Of a stretch of DNA of 5,921 nt, positions 4,472 to 5,921 are shown piece by piece (within the stretch, counting starts at the first letter, position 1; each line of letters starts with the position of its first letter). The notes under the pieces are model-generated. The model ran no database searches and was not told the DNA's origin. It worked only from the letters and a program-made list of their open reading frames with translations. The DNA lies in the NCBI GenBank assembly GCA_017409915.1, contig JAFQRU010000014.1:1-5921 (forward strand), written 5' to 3'. Both the position numbers and the translations under genes were made by a program. The stretch is from Clostridia bacterium. Lineage in GTDB: Bacteria; Bacillota; Clostridia; Monoglobales; Monoglobaceae.

Positions 4472-5921
4472 TTGAAAAACAAAAGATATTATAAGCCAAA
4501 TAAAAAAACAAGGAGAAGGGCCTATCACAGGCCTTTCTCCTTGCGTGCTTTTTTGGATAAATATGTCATAATTTCAAAGCCAAACTATGGTTTTCGGCGG
4601 GAAAAAACAAAATTTCGCGTTTTGGGAATTGTTTTGTCCTTAATTCTCCCGATTTATGTTTATCTTTTGACCGAATATTTTCATTTTAAAAGCATGGGAA
4701 GGCTCTTTGATTGTATAGGGGAAAATGGCGGAGCGGTTGCCTTTTCCCTTATAGCTCTATACGGCCTCTATGCAGTGCTGTATCTGATTTTTAAGAGAGG
4801 CTTTTTGGCAGGAAGTGCCTTTTCGATAGTTTGCCTCTCCCTTGGGGTTGCAAACTATTATAAACTTGCCCTTCGGAGTGAGAATATCTACCCCTGGGAA
4901 ACCTTTACCCAGATTGGAAATTTAGGTGCGCTTTCTGACTTTGTCAAGGTGGGATTTCCCCTTTGGTACAGCCTTTTGATTGCCCTTGGAATAGGGATGC
5001 TTGTTATCTTGTTTATCTCAAAAACATCCCTTCCAATTAAGGCAGTTCCAAGATTTATCCTTGCAGGAGTTATTGCCCTCTCTATGTATGTAAGCGTCTG
5101 CAACCAGGGGATGATTGAGCGGACGCTGGAATTTTATAATATGTCCGTTGCCCAGACGGCAAATCAGGATAAGAACCACAGCGAGAACGGCTTTGTGGGC
5201 GGATTTCTGCTCAATATGCTGACTATGGATATGGAAGCCCCTGAGGAATATTCAAAAAACAGCATTGAAAAAATAATGGATAAATATGACGGGGAAAGGG
5301 GTAAGAATTTTTCCTCTCCCGATGTTATAGTGGTTTTGTCGGAAAGCTTCTGGAATCCGAAACTCCTCCCCGAAACAACCTTTTCCAAAAACCCAATAGC
5401 AAATTTTGATGAGATTGCATCAAGAGAAAATGCAATCTCAGGATATATGTATCAGACGGCCTTTGCAGGCGGGACAGTGAGAACTGAGTTTGAGGTTATA
5501 ACCGGCCTCTCTTGTGACGAAATTCCCGCCGGGGCAGTTCCCTGGCAGTATGTGGATGAGGAAATCCCGACCTACGCCTCCGCCTTTAAAAAATTAGGCT
5601 ATAACACGGCATTTTTGCATACCTATACCTCAGATTTTTATTTAAGGGAAGATACATATCCCCTTTTAGGCTTCAATAAAGCATATTTTGAGGACGACTT
5701 GGCGGACATCAAGGAAGTTTCAAGAAAATACAGCGGTTTTTATATTTCCGACGATTCCTTTGCGGAGTATGTTAAGTATACTCTCAATGAAAATCCAAAT
5801 AAGCCAAACTTTATTTTCGGTATAACTATGGAAAACCATCAGCCGTATACCAATAAATACAGCTCCTTTGAGGTTGGGGTTAAAAATCCGAAGATAAGCG
5901 AAGGGACTATTGAAGAAATAA
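4472..5921 (+). CDS. LTA synthase family protein (phosphoglycerol transferase, sulfatase fold), 3'-truncated
   Basis: The frame is open from the stop at 4463-4465 to the window edge, at least 483 residues from TTG 4472. Numbering from there, a very basic N-tail (1-47) precedes five hydrophobic helices at about 51-70, 88-107, 111-128, 164-182 and 192-209, the LtaS layout. An extracellular sulfatase-like domain starts near 282. SPDVIVVLSESFWNP holds the metal-ligand Glu291. AGGTVRTEFEVITGLS holds Thr335, the likely phosphoglycerol-accepting nucleophile. ITMENHQPY holds the His expected in the substrate site. The C-terminal Asp-His metal ligands lie beyond the window. The family moves glycerol-phosphate from phosphatidylglycerol to lipoteichoic acid or related polymers at the outer membrane face. 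Start is uncertain: candidates are TTG 4472, 4541 and 4553, none with a clear ribosome binding site. The first in-frame ATG (4694) would destroy TM1. Confidence 0.88.
   Translation, partial: MKNKRYYKPNKKTRRRAYHRPFSLRAFLDKYVIISKPNYGFRREKTKFRVLGIVLSLILPIYVYLLTEYFHFKSMGRLFDCIGENGGAVAFSLIALYGLYAVLYLIFKRGFLAGSAFSIVCLSLGVANYYKLALRSENIYPWETFTQIGNLGALSDFVKVGFPLWYSLLIALGIGMLVILFISKTSLPIKAVPRFILAGVIALSMYVSVCNQGMIERTLEFYNMSVAQTANQDKNHSENGFVGGFLLNMLTMDMEAPEEYSKNSIEKIMDKYDGERGKNFSSPDVIVVLSESFWNPKLLPETTFSKNPIANFDEIASRENAISGYMYQTAFAGGTVRTEFEVITGLSCDEIPAGAVPWQYVDEEIPTYASAFKKLGYNTAFLHTYTSDFYLREDTYPLLGFNKAYFEDDLADIKEVSRKYSGFYISDDSFAEYVKYTLNENPNKPNFIFGITMENHQPYTNKYSSFEVGVKNPKISEGTIEEI
4502..4554. terminator. 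Strong hairpin with T-run, probable terminator after the IMP dehydrogenase gene
   Basis: A 15-bp stem pairs 4509-4523 with 4529-4543 around a 5-base loop (ATCAC). On the plus strand it is followed by CGTGC and then six T (4549-4554), and it begins 58 bases after the stop of the IMP dehydrogenase gene. On the minus strand seven T follow the stem directly, so it could stop transcription from either side. The one non-Watson-Crick pair (4518/4534) is G-U in plus-strand RNA but A-C in minus-strand RNA, which mildly favours a plus-strand role. The hairpin lies inside the open frame of the next gene if that gene starts at 4472. Confidence 0.6.

Noticed and set aside
4462..4492. Possible promoter for the LTA-synthase-type gene (TTGAAG with GATATT or TATTAT)
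   Set aside because: The better -10 (TATTAT) needs a 19-base spacer and the 17-base option has a poor -10 (four of six). It is not strong enough to list as a feature.
4510..4520. AAGGAGAAGGG as a ribosome binding site for the LTA-synthase-type gene
   Set aside because: No ATG, GTG or TTG in any frame lies 5-12 bases downstream. The sequence is explained as the left arm of the hairpin.
4888..5388. Two short minus-strand open frames (4888-5103 and 5164-5388)
   Set aside because: Both lie antisense to the LTA-synthase-type gene and have no recognisable protein features.

Overview
The window looks like chromosome of a low-GC, endospore-forming Firmicute, most likely a member of the Clostridia. 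The evidence is A/T-rich intergenic DNA, strong AGGAGG-type ribosome binding sites, a complete spoIIA sporulation operon and a clostridial-style LTA-synthase-family protein. No mobile element, CRISPR array, tRNA or rRNA was seen.

Left arm, minus strand (1-1168): a MarR-family repressor gene and, overlapping its end by 8 bases, a gene for an ABC exporter of the MsbA/BmrA type that runs off the left edge. Only the transmembrane half is present. A good sigma-A promoter (1201-1229) and an inverted repeat over the repressor's ribosome binding site (1169-1190) lie just upstream. This looks like a self-regulated drug or stress efflux operon.

Centre, plus strand (1273-2826): spoIIAA, spoIIAB and sigF, tightly overlapping, behind a sequence that fits a sigma-H promoter. 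They encode the partner-switching module that activates sigma-F in the forespore: SpoIIAB is kinase and anti-sigma factor, SpoIIAA the phosphorylatable anti-anti-sigma factor, and SigF the sigma factor. Key residues (SpoIIAA Ser56; SpoIIAB Glu46/Asn50) are all in place. sigF has no visible ribosome binding site and probably depends on translation of spoIIAB.

Right centre (2868-4450): an IMP dehydrogenase gene with its own promoter. It is not the usual bacterial GuaB. From memory it is nearly collinear with the 503-residue enzyme of the protozoan parasite Tritrichomonas foetus, and it carries the same residues at that enzyme's numbered catalytic positions. This is the most interesting item in the window.

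Right end (4472-5921): a five-TM, LtaS-like phosphoglycerol transferase/sulfatase-fold gene cut by the right edge. It has no credible ATG start. A 15-bp hairpin followed by a T-run (4502-4554) sits either just before its true start or inside its first codons, so the gene start and the end of the IMP dehydrogenase transcript are ambiguous.

No wholly new system was found. The notable points are the parasite-type IMP dehydrogenase, the hairpin and start puzzle, and the translational wiring of the two operons.
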